A DNA stretch of 64,000 nucleotides from Lutjanus erythropterus (taxonomy: Eukaryota; Chordata; Actinopteri; Lutjaniformes; Lutjanidae), in the NCBI GenBank assembly GCA_020091685.1, contig CM034610.1, forward strand, positions 13,706,724-13,770,723, read 5' to 3'. The position numbers and the translations under genes were made by a program. The notes under the pieces were generated by a model that was not told the DNA's origin, did no database searches, and was given only the letters and a program-made list of their open reading frames with translations. Below, piece by piece: positions 13,176 to 62,540 of this stretch. The stretch's first letter is position 1. Each line of letters begins with the position of its first letter.

Positions 13176-14460
13176 CATAATATAATGGTACCTATTAAGC
13201 TAATGTTAGCTAAGAATTAATTTAATATTTACTACTGTTGAATGAAATTAGTAGTTGTTGTGTCTCTGTCTGTCATTTTCAACCTGCATCTTTTGATGAA
13301 AAATACCTTCACGCACAAGTGTTCACATCCTAATGGACACCTCCCTTCTGATTTCTGGTGTAATTTTGTGCGAGTGATTTGTGCTGTGAGTTCGGGTGAT
13401 GATTTTGTAGGGATGGTGTAGCTACACCATTGTTTGTTACAGAATTTTGTCTTGTTTTTTTGTCTCAGGGGCTTGGCTTCAGTAAACTGAAGTAAACTGG
13501 GCTGTCAGAGAAAACGAAAGAAACACAAACATTGGGTGTGTGTATGAGATTTCATACGCCTGTCAACATCCTTAAGTGCATCCTTAAGTGCATTATTGGT
13601 CATTTGACTTCCAATATCTCAGTCCTGTCGCAGTAAGGAGGAGAACAAAGAAAGATCGTTAGATAGATGCAGAGGGTCTCTGATAATTCAAACTAGCAGA
13701 TTTCAGTCTTTTAAACTTGTGAAGTAACATATCCATCATGGGGATTGGAGTCACACGTAGACCCAGGCCTGCCCATACATCTGGATTCCCACTGTCCATT
13801 TGGTTGTTAGCCATTTAAACTATTTTGGCGTAATGGGAATGGGAAGCTGATGACAGGATTTCAAGACATCCAGGATGGATGAGCTTGATGCAGAGACATA
13901 TGTCATGGTGTACGTGTATGTATGTATGTGTGTGTGTGTGTGTGCGTGTGTGTCCAGACAATCTCAGCAACCTCTATTCTCTGAGCCTTGATGGCCATGC
14001 CTGGGGAGAGTGATGATAAATGGTCGCCTTCCTGTAATTTACCTTCAGGAGGATGGATGGAGCTGGCCTGTTTGGTTAGAGGGTGGGGAGACGAGGAGAG
14101 AGGAGACTGTAGGTGAGAGAGGAGGAGGGGGGAGAAAGAGAGTAAGGAGTTTCCTGCCTCGGACCTGACTCGGGAGTTAGGTTTCCTCAGAGGTGAGGTA
14201 CACATTCAAGTGTGTGTGTGTGTGCCTCACTGTTTATTTACAGAGCTTTAGCTCTTGCTCTGTTCATAGAGGAGGGGAGTTGCTCTACCCAGTTTTCTCC
14301 CCCAATCTAGCTCCTGTGAGTGGAAACACACCAGTATGTGAGCATACTTTCCGATAGGAAACACACACATATCAGTTTGATATTATTTCCGCTGCTCAGG
14401 CTAATGACTGCAATTAAAGAGACAGATGATCAACACAACACACAGCTCATTAACTAATAA
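13176..14460. other. Intergenic, GT microsatellites only
   Basis: (GT)n runs at about 13913-13953 and 14209-14225; otherwise nothing recognisable. Confidence 0.5.
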
Positions 14461-14466
14461 TTTATT
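14461..14466 (-). promoter_or_regulatory. Candidate distal poly(A) signal AATAAA
   Basis: The minus strand reads AATAAA here, with a GT-rich element 20-50 nt further downstream in the ntn2 direction. Use would give a 3' UTR of about 4.35 kb. Confidence 0.3.
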
Positions 14467-15428
14467 TTTTTATCATTTAGATTAAAAAGTCAGTGGTTCA
14501 TTGCCTCAGAGGAAAATGTACAAGGAAGACTTTGATATAACAGAACTGAGAGAAGACTCTCTTTGTTCCCAAAGAAAGGTAGGTGGGCATTTTTTGTGTG
14601 AGTGAAGCATTATTCCCAGGACATTAATGTAGCTGAAAGTGGTGGGTTGTTGTGTCAGTTCCTGTCTGTACCTCTATGGGAAAAGCAGAGGGTCTGATCA
14701 GCCCTGTGTCACATTTTTTTTTTACTCAATTCTCCTCAAAGTCATTTACAATTGGGCGGTTGTTGTCTGGAAACAACATAAAACAAAAAAGGAATACATT
14801 CTGTGTAATATTTGAACCACATCTTCTGGTCGTGATCACAAAAGCATATGTTTCTGGTTTCTACATCCATATAACATCATCTGGTTTGTACATCCATACA
14901 CGTGAGTCATCCCGGGCCGAGTGACGCTTTACAAAAAGACAACATGAATGGCAGAGGCAGTTCAGTACATATTTACAACATTAAAAAATGTGTCAAGACT
15001 TATTAAACAAGGCAGGATGGAAGTGAAACAAAATGGGAATCAGACCAGGAAAATGGAAATGATCCTTCTTTATCAAAAGCGGTTCAGACAAACATTAAAC
15101 AGTGGCACAAGGTCTGCCTTCAAATGAGAGCTCTCCCACCTCTCTGCACTTTCAGTTCATGTGCATATCACTTGTTTACTTGGGTAGGGTTAATTACACT
15201 CACAAACACACACACATACACACACTCACACACCTGCGAATGCTATAAATGCTGCAACGGAGGGGGAAACAAAGCAAAGCAGTTATGGCCTCAGTTCCAC
15301 TGCCAAGCTGCTGGGCTTGTTAACGTAAAACAACAGGACGGCTCTCCCTATGAGGCTTGCTAAATAGCTTTCACAAGACTACGCTTCCACGCCCCAAACA
15401 AACATCTGGCTCACTCTTACTTCTTATC

Positions 15429-15434
15429 TTTATT
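15429..15434 (-). promoter_or_regulatory. Candidate poly(A) signal AATAAA
   Basis: The minus strand reads GGAATAAAGA here, followed downstream by TTTGTTTGGGGCG. Use would give a 3' UTR of about 3.4 kb. Confidence 0.25.
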
Positions 15435-15845
15435 CCAACATTCAGGGTGGGCACTAAAGAAAAGGACAACAGAGAGCCGGTAGACCGAAAAGGGGGATTT
15501 TGTGCGATTCTACATCAACGAATCTAAAGTCCAGATTCAAGGACACGCTGGGCACTTGAGGAGTCAAGCGCCAGAGAGGCCTCACAGACACGTAATTTCA
15601 CCATCCATCATAACGTGTCACACCAACCTCACATACCAGGGTGAGGAGACTGGTGCTACTATAACACCACCTGTCTGACAGGCCACAGCAGGCAGCCAAC
15701 ACGCAAATAATTCTGTTTGTTTCTGCATTTTTGTAAATTTTGAAATTCCAACAGTGACAATTGTGCCCTTTGCTCTTTTGTCACACACCAAAGATCATGG
15801 TGGGCAATAATTCATTTTGGTTAAAGGTACTTTTTGGATTAGATG

Positions 15846-16585
15846 CATACTTGCCAACCTTGAGACCTCAAACAGGAGCAGGACTTCAAAACCAAAGCAG
15901 GGGTTTCATAAATTTTGTTTCCTGCATTCTGGTGACCTTTCAAGAATTAAAATAACAAAATATGACAGATGACCTATAACTGACACTTATTAACACAATG
16001 AGTACAGCATTTGGCCTTTCCTAGTCCAAATTTCAAATTTGATTACAATAACACAGAAAATTAATATTTTATAAATGTTTTCTTAGGGTACGTTAGTTAG
16101 GCTGCACTTAAAAAAAAGTGCCCCTTTCCTTTAAAACTTTCCGCAAGAAATGGAAAATCTTCTTTCCAGGTCATCTGAAATTTGAGTATTTCTTTCACAT
16201 TAGGCTGTATTGTTATCTGAGTAGAAGCAGTACACTTTTAGGAGGCTTTCTTATTCCTTGACCCAGGCCCGGATCTGAGTACACTTGTCCCCAAAGTCCA
16301 GGTCGATTAGTGTGAACTAGTAACAACATGAACAACTGCTGTGTAGGTGATAATGTACTCAGGTACAGAACAACATTGCTAACGTGACACCAACCATAGA
16401 GCCGGAGGGATTATACACGGTGCACCGTGCCAGAAAGAGGCTGCCCGGGGGTATCAAGTTTGTTCAACTGTTATTGGAGCACAGAGCAAAAAGGGGTGGG
16501 ATTTGGGACAAGTGAACTGTGACCCTGGGAGAGGGCAATGAAAAACATGAGTCTACAGATAAAATGTGTAAGGTTGGCAAGTACG
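15846..16585. mobile_element. hAT-type MITE with 8-bp target duplication
   Basis: The left end is CATACTTGCCAACCTTGAGA and the right end, reverse-complemented, CGTACTTGCCAACCTTACAC. Flanking octamers ATTAGATG (15838-15845) and GTTAGATA (16586-16593) match at 6 of 8 positions, with only transitions, as an aged 8-bp target-site duplication would. The 740-bp interior has no open transposase frame, so it is non-autonomous. Confidence 0.75.
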
Positions 16586-18083
16586 GTTAGATAATTCAAA
16601 TATCATGAGACAGACAGATACACCGCATGAAGATCCACGATCATTTGAACATCTAACCCTGTTCATAGTTTCATCGACTGTCATGGCGTCCACATTCTTA
16701 AGCCTGGTGACATTATTTCATAAACACTTACAATCAGACCATACACGTGTGTGAGTGTGTTCTTCACAGTTTGACATACATTCTCGGAAGACGTGAAAAC
16801 AAGAACTACAGTGCAGTACAGTACACCACTGAGGAGTTTTGGCAGCCTCGTTCTGTGCTGTCAGTTATCGAAAACACTGAATACACAACATGCAAAATGG
16901 GTTAAAAAGAGAAATTCAGGGAGGGTGGTGGCTGACACGGAGAAGAGAGCAGAAGAGAGACACTTTTGGAAGAATGACAAACCAAACATACCACCGCAGC
17001 CAGAGGAGCGTAACCACGAGCTAGCATGACATGCCTGTCGGCACACTCGCTGCTACGCTAGCTTGATGTGCCCCTCAAAACTGTGTGTTTATCTTGTACT
17101 CTATTTAAATAAATTGTAATGTGCTTTACAAAATGAAATAACAGCAAAAGGCAGATAAAAAGCTTGAGAGCAACCAGACGGGTCTCTCTGTGGTTTTCGT
17201 TGGTCCTGACTCTCATAGTCTCTTAATTGAATTTAAAAACTGACTATGCTTATTTGGCAAAGGATGACAGGGACTGTGTTAAGGAGAGGCAAGTGGGGGA
17301 AGATGACTTGGGAAGTTTTCCTTTGGATCTTGATGCTCATATTGGTTTAGTTCTTGCTCTGCTCACTGTAAGGTTTTGATGGACCAGCAAAAACCACAAA
17401 CATGCAAACATAACAAAGCACATGAGGAATGAAATATGATCCTCTCATGTCATAATACAATCAGTGAGCACTAAAAACTTTCCAGCCTCATTCATTTTGT
17501 CAAAATATGCTAGAGAAAAACACGACTATGTTGTTTATCTGACTTTGTTTTCTTTTTACTGCATGAAAAGGAACTCTCGTTTCAATCTCTTATTATTTTG
17601 GCAAACAAAAGCCTGCCAGTCACTAGACACATCAGGAAAAGGTTCAGACATTTAAATACAAAGACATGACAGTGGCCACACAGCAACATCTGGAAGGCCA
17701 CTACCCAGCGGAAGACATTATCCATAAAGCCAAAAAATGAGTCTCCTCGGAAATATTGGTATTGTTCTAAAATTCCAGCCATTTGTCCACACCGCTCAAT
17801 CTGTCTTCCACAAAAAGTGACAAGCAATGAGTCATGATGGTGATGCATGACTTTATAAACCACTCATGAGAGGGACTAGTGGTGAAGAGGCACAGCCCCG
17901 GAGGCCTGGAATGTGACTCACACATGCTAACAGGGTTTGTTCTGCTTAAAATGAAACAAAAAGATACATCTCAAACAAGGATACGGCTGGGATATGGATG
18001 GATGAGATAAAACGGAGCCACGCGAAGAATAAAAACTCTTACTATGAGCAAATACTTGCAGATACAACAGCCTACATGAGCAG

Positions 18084-18089
18084 TTTATT
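18084..18089 (-). promoter_or_regulatory. Candidate proximal poly(A) signal AATAAA
   Basis: This is the first canonical hexamer I found after the ntn2 stop codon on the minus strand, about 735 nt away. GGCTGTTGTATCTG follows a short way downstream. Confidence 0.25.
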
Positions 18090-18819
18090 CTGTGAGGGCT
18101 GTCTGGTGGCAGCAGCAGTGGTGGTAAGACTGAGGTTTGCTGTGGAAAATGTCCCTGCAAAGGGAGCCCTTAGTTCCTCACGGGGACAAGAGTTTTATAG
18201 TTACAGTCTGTAGAAGTTACTGCAGAGACCTGGAGCAAGTAGGCCCGTTTTTTTAAAGAACATTTTAACAGCAAATGTTGAAAGGTTGTCAGGTTGTTGT
18301 TGAGTTTGTTTCAACAATGAAACGTGAGGAGGCTTGTCTTGTTGCTGAAATCAGTCAGTCTCTCTCGTGTGACAAACACTTTTGAATAAAATCCTCAGAG
18401 GAGTATGCGAAGTGTGATTCTTATATGTCAAACAAAGTGGCAGGAGACAGTCAGAGGAGGAGGAGGAGGCTGCGGGTCTAGAAGGGGGGCGAGTGGACAT
18501 TTCCGCTGTCGTTGTCAAGGGAGGGAATGGCGTCTGCTTTTGTCTACACTTCATACCCTTTTTAATGGTCCCTTTTTAAGGCAAACCAATTGGACAAAAA
18601 AAGACAACTGACATTACAAAGACAAAACTTGAAAAATAAAAAGGAAAATAATTATACAATATACACAAAACGTGGTCCTTAAAACAGGTAGGGTACATGC
18701 AGTCTTTCTAATGTGCAGTGTTCCCGTGACAGGGGAAGATAAAGGACTCGGGGAGGCTGGGTAAGGGTTCATGAATGCGGGCGATGGAGGGAGAGGTAGG
18801 GCTGAACGCTGCTTTCCCA

Positions 18820-55839
<37,020 letters not shown>

Positions 55840-57492
55840 CCTGCTCAGAGGGCCTGTGTGTGAGTGTGTGTCTGTGTTTATGCACAGATGAGTCTCTGTG
55901 TGTGTATGTACCCAAGAGTCTGTGTGTGTAAATGTGAATGTATACGTGCAGACGTGTCTGTCTATATATGTGTGTGACTTTCCCCTATGTGTGTATAGTT
56001 GTGAGTCAATGGAAGGAGAGTGTCTGAGCTCAGTGACCCTTCACTTCAGGCTGACCAGAGCCCTTCCTGTAAGAGAGAGAAACAAACAGAAAGGTCAATG
56101 TCAGAGACATACTTTTACCATAATTGGATAAGAAGTAGAAAGTCACTCTGATTGAATTCTGCTGTATAAAAAACAAGTTTGTGCATCTTCAAAACCAAAT
56201 TACATTTACTCTCATAAAGGAAATTATATTTGATCTTTTGTACATTACAATTGCAAGTGGATGTTTTCATTGACTAAAAGCCTGTCAAAGGATAAGACAG
56301 TTAGACGGGGGGCCCAAGAGAAAGGATGTGACCATTTAAAGAGAGACATTAGTGGCTGCAAGTGACTGCATCCTGAATTTCAATGCCGGCCTCTCATTCA
56401 GTCCTTCCATTCAGGTCAAAACTGGCCAAGCCTTGTGGTCATGCTTGAGCAGCATGGCAGAAGTTACCCTATAATCCCTGGTGATGCTGCAAAGCAGTGG
56501 ACCGCGGGTGACCCTGGTCGAATCTGTGCTTTAAGTGTGTCCTATACTATATACGAAGACATGGCTCTTACTGATTTTTGCAAGAATTTGGTAGGAAATC
56601 AACCGTTGCAACACTATTGTTACACAGTGCTGATCCAAGAGAAGGTGGCATTATGCTCTTTCACTGAACCAGAAAATTCACCAAAAGTGATAGCTATTTG
56701 AGGATTATAAGAACTGAGGCCATGAGACTCCATTCAAGCTTTTCTAAATCTCTGGGTCAAGACAGGTACCTGGATGACATCATTCATATGCTCACAGCTT
56801 AACGAGGGGCCTCGCAGTCCCAAAGAGAGAAAGATTGAGGGGCGCAGGGAGAGAAAGCTCAAGGGAGAAGAAAGAGACAGAGAAAGAGATGTATATGGCC
56901 TGAGGCTTTTCCTTCCCTAATCCCCTTTTTACTTCCCTGGGTGTCACATCTAGAAGAGCCCCATTTCAAAACAGACAGCTGAGGGGTTGAGAAGGCACCC
57001 CAGCCCTCTTTTGCGAGGTATTTATTAAATTACAATGAATCACACCCACCTCCTCTTACCCTCACTCTCCCCCTCATACTACAGCATCCCCTCTTCATCT
57101 CGGTAGAACAAAAGGCCGCCTCTGTATCCACTTCAGTCAAGCGGGGAAGGCAGACAGACGGATTTAAAGGGAGTCGGAAAAACAAAAGTTTCGTTCTTTT
57201 CTTATGTGAGGGGTCCAAAGCTAGCAACCCCTCAAAAAAGGAGCCCAGTGGCCTGGTAAATAGGCCCACTCGTCTGTGCTCAAGTGCTTAAACCCTGCCA
57301 TTTGGCCTCTTCTCAAGCACAGATTGGGTGTTAAAGGGAAATAGTGTGAGGGAATTATACAGACCAGAGAGACAGTGAGGAAATGTCTCAAAGTGGAAGG
57401 ACAACTACTTCTTATAGCAACCCCAGACAATGGTGGGTAACTACACATGATTTAAAATGTCCCTTAGATTTATATTCTGCTTCATTTTTAAC

Positions 57493-57963
57493 TACACTCT
57501 TAGAGGTAGGGGTTCCAAAAAGGTTCTACCCAGAACCATTTGCTTCTAAAAAAAAACACCTTTCTGAAGAAAAAGTTTGTCAAGGGTTCTATGTAAGACC
57601 AAGGGTTGCCCTTTCATTCATTTTTTTGCAAATTAAAGGGTTCTCAGTAGAGTCCCCTGGGTGAATTTAAGATAAAAACCTTGGAATATAAAAAAGGTTC
57701 TCAGTAGAATTCCCTGGCTAGATTCTTGTTAGCACCATTAGAAGGTGTAGAGATTTTGGACAGAACCCCTAAAAAGGGTTCTGGGTGAAACCTTTCACAG
57801 ATGGTTCTAGGTATGACCCATTATGTTAGGTTTTAGGTAGAACTCTCTGAAAGGGTTCCAAGTGGAATCTTTATAAAAGGTTTACCAGGAACCAAAAAGG
57901 GTTCTCCTACAAGCAAAAAGGAACCCTTTATGGTTCCAGTTAGAGCCTTAATTTCTAGTGTGT
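57493..57963. mobile_element. MITE with internal GGTTC(T)-type repeats, ACACT ends
   Basis: The left end TACACTCTTAGAGG pairs with the reverse-complemented right end TACACACTAGAAATT. The interior is a succession of AAGGGTTCT/AGAACCCTT modules (for example AAAAAGGTTCTACCCAGAAC; CCTAAAAAGGGTTCTGGGTG; AAAGGAACCCTTTATGG), so it can form many short hairpins. No coding capacity. Confidence 0.7.
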
Positions 57964-58265
57964 AGAGCTGCAACAATCAGTGAATGAATCAATTAGTTGA
58001 TCAACTATTTTGATCATCAATTTGACATTTTTGCTAGAAAAATGACTGAAACAATAAATATTTGCAGGTTGAAGCTTCTCAAATGTAAGTATTTGTATCT
58101 TTCTTTGCCATTTATGATAGTAAATAATGAGTTTTTCGTGTTTTGGACTGTGTGTTAAACATAAGAAAGAAACTGAAAAAGTAATTTTAGGGTCTGGGGA
58201 CTTCCAATGGGCATTCTTCTCTATTTTCAGGCACATTATTAACTAAACGACAAGACAATTAATCA
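57963..58265. mobile_element. hAT-type MITE, one end preserved
   Basis: It begins TAGAGCTGCAACAATCAGTG and then ATCAATTAGTTGATCAACTA, matching the 20578 family. The right inverted repeat is no longer recognisable. It abuts the preceding MITE directly. Confidence 0.65.
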
Positions 58266-58429
58266 TTAAAAAAATCAGGAGATTATTTGTCCCAGTATAT
58301 TCTTCCATGAGATGCCAGACTCTGAAGTAGCAACTCCAAGAAATTCAAAGACCCGAGCATGAAAACATTGTACAAAAAAAATCCCTTGCTATTACAATAT
58401 TCAACATATGAAAAATGGATTGCAGGGAG

Positions 58430-58695
58430 CGGGCCTGCTCATAAATGATTGGAGTAAGAGCGGGCCTTGCCAGGACGGATAAGGACATTGATCAATGACA
58501 TGTGTCTGAGGACGAGGAGGTTAAAGTGGGCACGCAGGCGGGAGTTCATCAGCCAAGGCACTCCATCAAAAGGCTGGCCGTGGTAAAGCTGGCGGGCCCG
58601 ACACCCACTGGGGAGGGCATGGAGAGGCGGCTGATAGAATTAGCAACTCATTAGCATCCAGGCCCAGCTTCCATCAGCAGCATGTTCGTCCAAGA
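58430..58695. promoter_or_regulatory. Candidate conserved non-coding element upstream of ntn2
   Basis: Balanced-composition, non-repetitive block (CCAAGGCACTCCATCAAAAG; AATTAGCAACTCATTAGCAT) lying between repeats, about 2.4-2.6 kb beyond the leader exon. It could also hold the non-coding first exon. Inference only. Confidence 0.25.
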
Positions 58696-58709
58696 AAAGA
58701 GACAGTGGG

Positions 58710-59165
58710 GAGGCTCAAAGAGTGGAGGAAGGGGGGGTAGGAAGGAGCAGGAAGAAGGGGGAGAAATTATGACAGGTGAGGGAAAAAAGATGGAGAGAGG
58801 GAATTATTTAGACTTAGAATTTGATGGGCATGTTGTTGAGGGAGTGAGAGGAAGTTAGAAAAGTTTCAAAAAGTGAAAACCAGGCCGGAAAAAAATACTT
58901 GACAGGCTTAAGAGACTCAAAAAGAGGACAAACAGGCACAAGGAAAGAAGAGTTTCAGAAGGTAAGAAGAGGGACACACGAGGGGGAGAAAACAGCGAGG
59001 GGTAAGACAGTGATAAAGCAGAAATGACTCGCGGGAGGGCCAGCGAGGACAGATATGAATGGAAGCAGTAGGCGAGAGGGAAAGTGACAGAGATGAAGGG
59101 GGGGAGTTAAGGGAAGGACATAAAAAATGAGAGAGGGAGAGATGGAGAGAGAAACAGAGGGGGAG
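58710..59165 (+). repeat. Purine-rich (GA-rich) tract
   Basis: About 450 bases with strong excess of A and G on the plus strand, built of GGAGAGA/GGAAGG-like runs. On the ntn2 sense strand it is pyrimidine-rich. Confidence 0.75.
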
Positions 59166-61354
59166 ACAGATTAAGGTGGAGGACAGCATTGGCCTGTGTC
59201 TGGACTTCTGGATGACTAAATATGGTGCGGTCCGTGTGCCGCCGGGCCTGCTGGGAGATTCTTCCAGGGTCTGGTGCTGTCAGGCGCGTCTGGCAGATGA
59301 GCGTGTAGGTTAAACAGAGAGAGAACAGTGACAAGGCTGTTTAATTCCACTCTGAAATAGATGCTAGCCTTGCAGCAAGTGTTAACGGTCCTCTGAGACA
59401 GTCTGACAACTCTATGCTCTGGCAAAAGGCTGGTCTTTATCAAAAACATATTCTTTATAAGTCTACATATATTCTACATTACTAGAAAAACTGCAAAATG
59501 CGAGCCAGTTCCACAAAATCTCTCTGGATCCGAATGCTTTGCCAGGATGTCAGCACAGTGGTGGAGATGTTTGACCTTTGAAATACGAAGAATCTGTTTC
59601 AGCAAGAAAATTCTCCGCTTTCAGCATCGACAGTGTGTTTAACAAGCCACAAGTTCCCCTCAGTGGGGGCAGACATTGTCTTTCATTAAATGTGGTTGAA
59701 GTAGCAACAGCTGTAGGCCCATGTCTGTCTGTTTGAAGAAGACAATGAATACCACACAGAAATGCTGCTTGCTGTAGCATCATATTTTGTATTTACACGA
59801 GAGTTGCATTGATCTTCTCATAAGTCTCAGCACAAAAGCAAATAAGTGTATTTACCAATTTTTGAACTATTCCTCTAATAAATGTCCCAGAGATGTGCAG
59901 AAGTTGAATTAAATGAAAAATGCCTTTTTAACCCTTTTAGATCACATCCCCACTCATATTGTACATCTGTTTAACAACATATGGTCAAAGAAACAATCAT
60001 GTTTTTGAAAAAAAAATGTCAAACATGCTAACGTAAGTTGGAATCAACCAATTTCATCATTCATTTACATGACATCCACCATTAATCAGTCTTCAGCTTT
60101 TAATGGTGCGAAGCCAAGGCTAGGATTCATTAGTTAGCTAGCTAGCAACAGTATGGTATACCGGTGTATCTTCAGGTCTTCGCCATCTCAAGTCTTGTTC
60201 TGTTTCTCCAAAATACAGCAGTTCCAGTCTGCTGGCTTCGAAGTGCTTCAAGGAATGTGGTATCTGTGACACCAGATAATGCTCAAAGCATTTTACAGTG
60301 GACTACTTTAACAAATTACATTTGCTGCATGGAGCGTACGATGGTCTGGTGGCTGGGCCTCACAAATTAACTTACAGTACAAAAGCACAAGTTAATGACT
60401 ATTCATTGATTTGGGTGAAACAATGTATCATACTTAATGCATAAAGTGCTTTCTGGTGTCTGATGTCCTCCAGCTGCTCAGTTTAAGGTCTGGGTCAGAG
60501 TTTCTGCTAACTTAGCTGCCATGAGCGGCTAACAGAACCAGGCTGAGGTGAACATGGCTGTATGGGGACAGGACACAGTCTCCAAGACCGATAGAGGATG
60601 CAGTACGGAGGTCATTTATGAAGTTTCCTGATGGAAAGATGGCTGTCCTTGTTGCTAAAGTAGCTAACCGCTAACTGTAGTGCTGTTAGCTCAGTTAGCC
60701 GTGCAGCTATGTTAACTCACTCAGCCCCAGGGTGCCAGGAACTAACCCCCAGTACGACCTTTGGACTGTACCCTGTCACTGAATCTCAGTCGGTCTTGAA
60801 AGTGGTGTTCGGTCTCAGTCTCGCAGTGTTCACTGGGAGCTCCATGTCCGCGAAGAGTTAGCTCTTAATGGACCACTGTAGCTGCATGACTGTGGGTGCA
60901 TAGCATTAATGCTCATTTAATGCCACTGGATACTGTAGACACCAATCAATACCCGTTAAATGTCCCTCCCTAGGTTTTTACAGGAAACACGTAAATATGC
61001 GGGAGAAAATACACTTGGGTCTCTGTTTTATGTGGACATGAGTCAATGTAGGAGCTATCAGTCTAAGTTTTGATTTTGGTATTGGCTACCCTTTTGTTTA
61101 CAATGTACATTGAGCTCACAGCGGGCCTTTAAAGTCGTATCTGACCCCCCAGCGCACAAACCTACCACCATCTGGTATGTTAAAAGACAAAGTGTTCCTG
61201 TGGCAGCTAAGCCATTTCCAAGTGAATGGCTACTTGGAGTGCGGTGACAAATACAAACTGCATAGCCAATTCATCACTGCAACATTCCTCTGTGGATTAA
61301 TGGCAAGGAAAATGCACCGACGTGCTACACTCCCCAGTGGCTGAGCTACTGCAG

Positions 61355-61575
61355 TGTTAAATAATTTGCCCATTAGTATTATGGGCACAGTATGTGAATG
61401 GATGAAAAAATATGGGGCTTTTAGAGTGGAAGCCCCCCTGCATAAAAAGTTAGTATCACCACAAAGGCCACTCAGGCCATTTGGCTGCTGGAACGGATTC
61501 AATGGCTTTAATCAAACAGTGACAGCCCAATTAGAGAAGGTAGATGACGGAGGGCAAAAGGAAAGGAAATTAGAT
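61355..61575. promoter_or_regulatory. Candidate conserved non-coding element
   Basis: Non-repetitive block with AAATAATTTGCCCATTAGTA, GGCCATTTGGCTGCTGGAAC and CAATGGCTTTAATCAAACAG. Inference from composition only. Confidence 0.25.
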
Positions 61576-62223
61576 TAAAAAGAGGTGGGTGCGACAGAGA
61601 GAGGCAGAAAGACAGGCAGACAGAGAGAAAGACAGTAACAGGAAGATGACAGGGTGGTCTGGTGGTTTTTCAGCAACGTTTTTTCAGCTTCTCCCTGTCA
61701 CCGGGAGATCATCCCATGTTGAGTTGTCTCTCTTTCAAGCGTGGGCGCCTCTGTCAGAGTTCACAGATTAGGAAAACAGAAGTCGCTGAGAGGCTTTATT
61801 TGGCTTGGGTGTAGAGGAGGGCGCTGTGGGAGGTGAAGATAGGAGAGGGACAGCTGAGCCACTTTTGTATCCCATGTGGGAGCTTTTCACGCTGCTCTGG
61901 AGAGTTGGCGTGGTGGCCCCACTCAGACTGGGAGTGAAAGGAGGTCTACTGGGTTGCTTCTCTCGGATGACAGCAAGCTGAGGCCCAAACTGGTGCCCTG
62001 CTGTCCCTCCAGCCTGCTGTACAGTAATCCCTGGTGGGGTTATTAGTGGCTGCCCAGAACCATGGAGGACTTTTTAATTGGCTAACAACAGGGCCACCTC
62101 CACTCTCATTATCATTACGGAGAGATGAACTGTAGGAATATAAAAGAACAGTGAGAGCAGCAGCAAAGTCAGACAACCCCCTGTACACAGATCACGCATC
62201 GTTTGAAGTTTCTGTTGATGCTA

Positions 62224-62540
62224 ACAGGATTATTTTCATTATTGATTAATCTGTTGATGCTTTTTTTACAATACTTTTTATAATTGTTTTACTCAAGATT
62301 ATGTCAGAATGTGGAGAAAAACACCCATTACAAGTCCAAAAGCTGAAGGTGACATCTTAATTTTACTTGTTCTGTCAAACCAACAGCCTAAAACCCAATG
62401 ATGTTGGATTTTTATGCCATTTAAAATAACACAAAACAGAGAAATACAAATGCCCATATATGAGGAAGAGGAATGTGCAGATTTTTGCCATTTTTTTCTT
62501 GAATAAATGATGAACAGTTAATTGATTATCAAAGCAGTGT
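62224..62540. mobile_element. Degenerate hAT-type MITE (GCTGCAAC family)
   Basis: GGATTATTTTCATTATTGAT plus TAATCTGTTGATG on the left and GAACAGTTAATTGATTATCA on the right match inner arms of the 20578 family. Outer termini are lost. Confidence 0.55.

Larger units (their letters stand above)
14461..18819 (-). other. ntn2: Probable ntn2 3' UTR and downstream sequence
   Basis: No coding exon is visible here. The ntn2 transcript must end somewhere in or below this stretch. AATAAA hexamers on the minus strand lie at 18084-18089, 15429-15434 and 14461-14466. The last is followed by a GT-rich stretch (GCTGTGTGTTGTGTTGATC), which fits a polyadenylation downstream element. Long 3' UTRs are usual for netrins, so a 4.3-kb UTR is possible, but which site is used cannot be told from sequence. 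A hAT-type MITE sits at 15846-16585. Confidence 0.4.
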
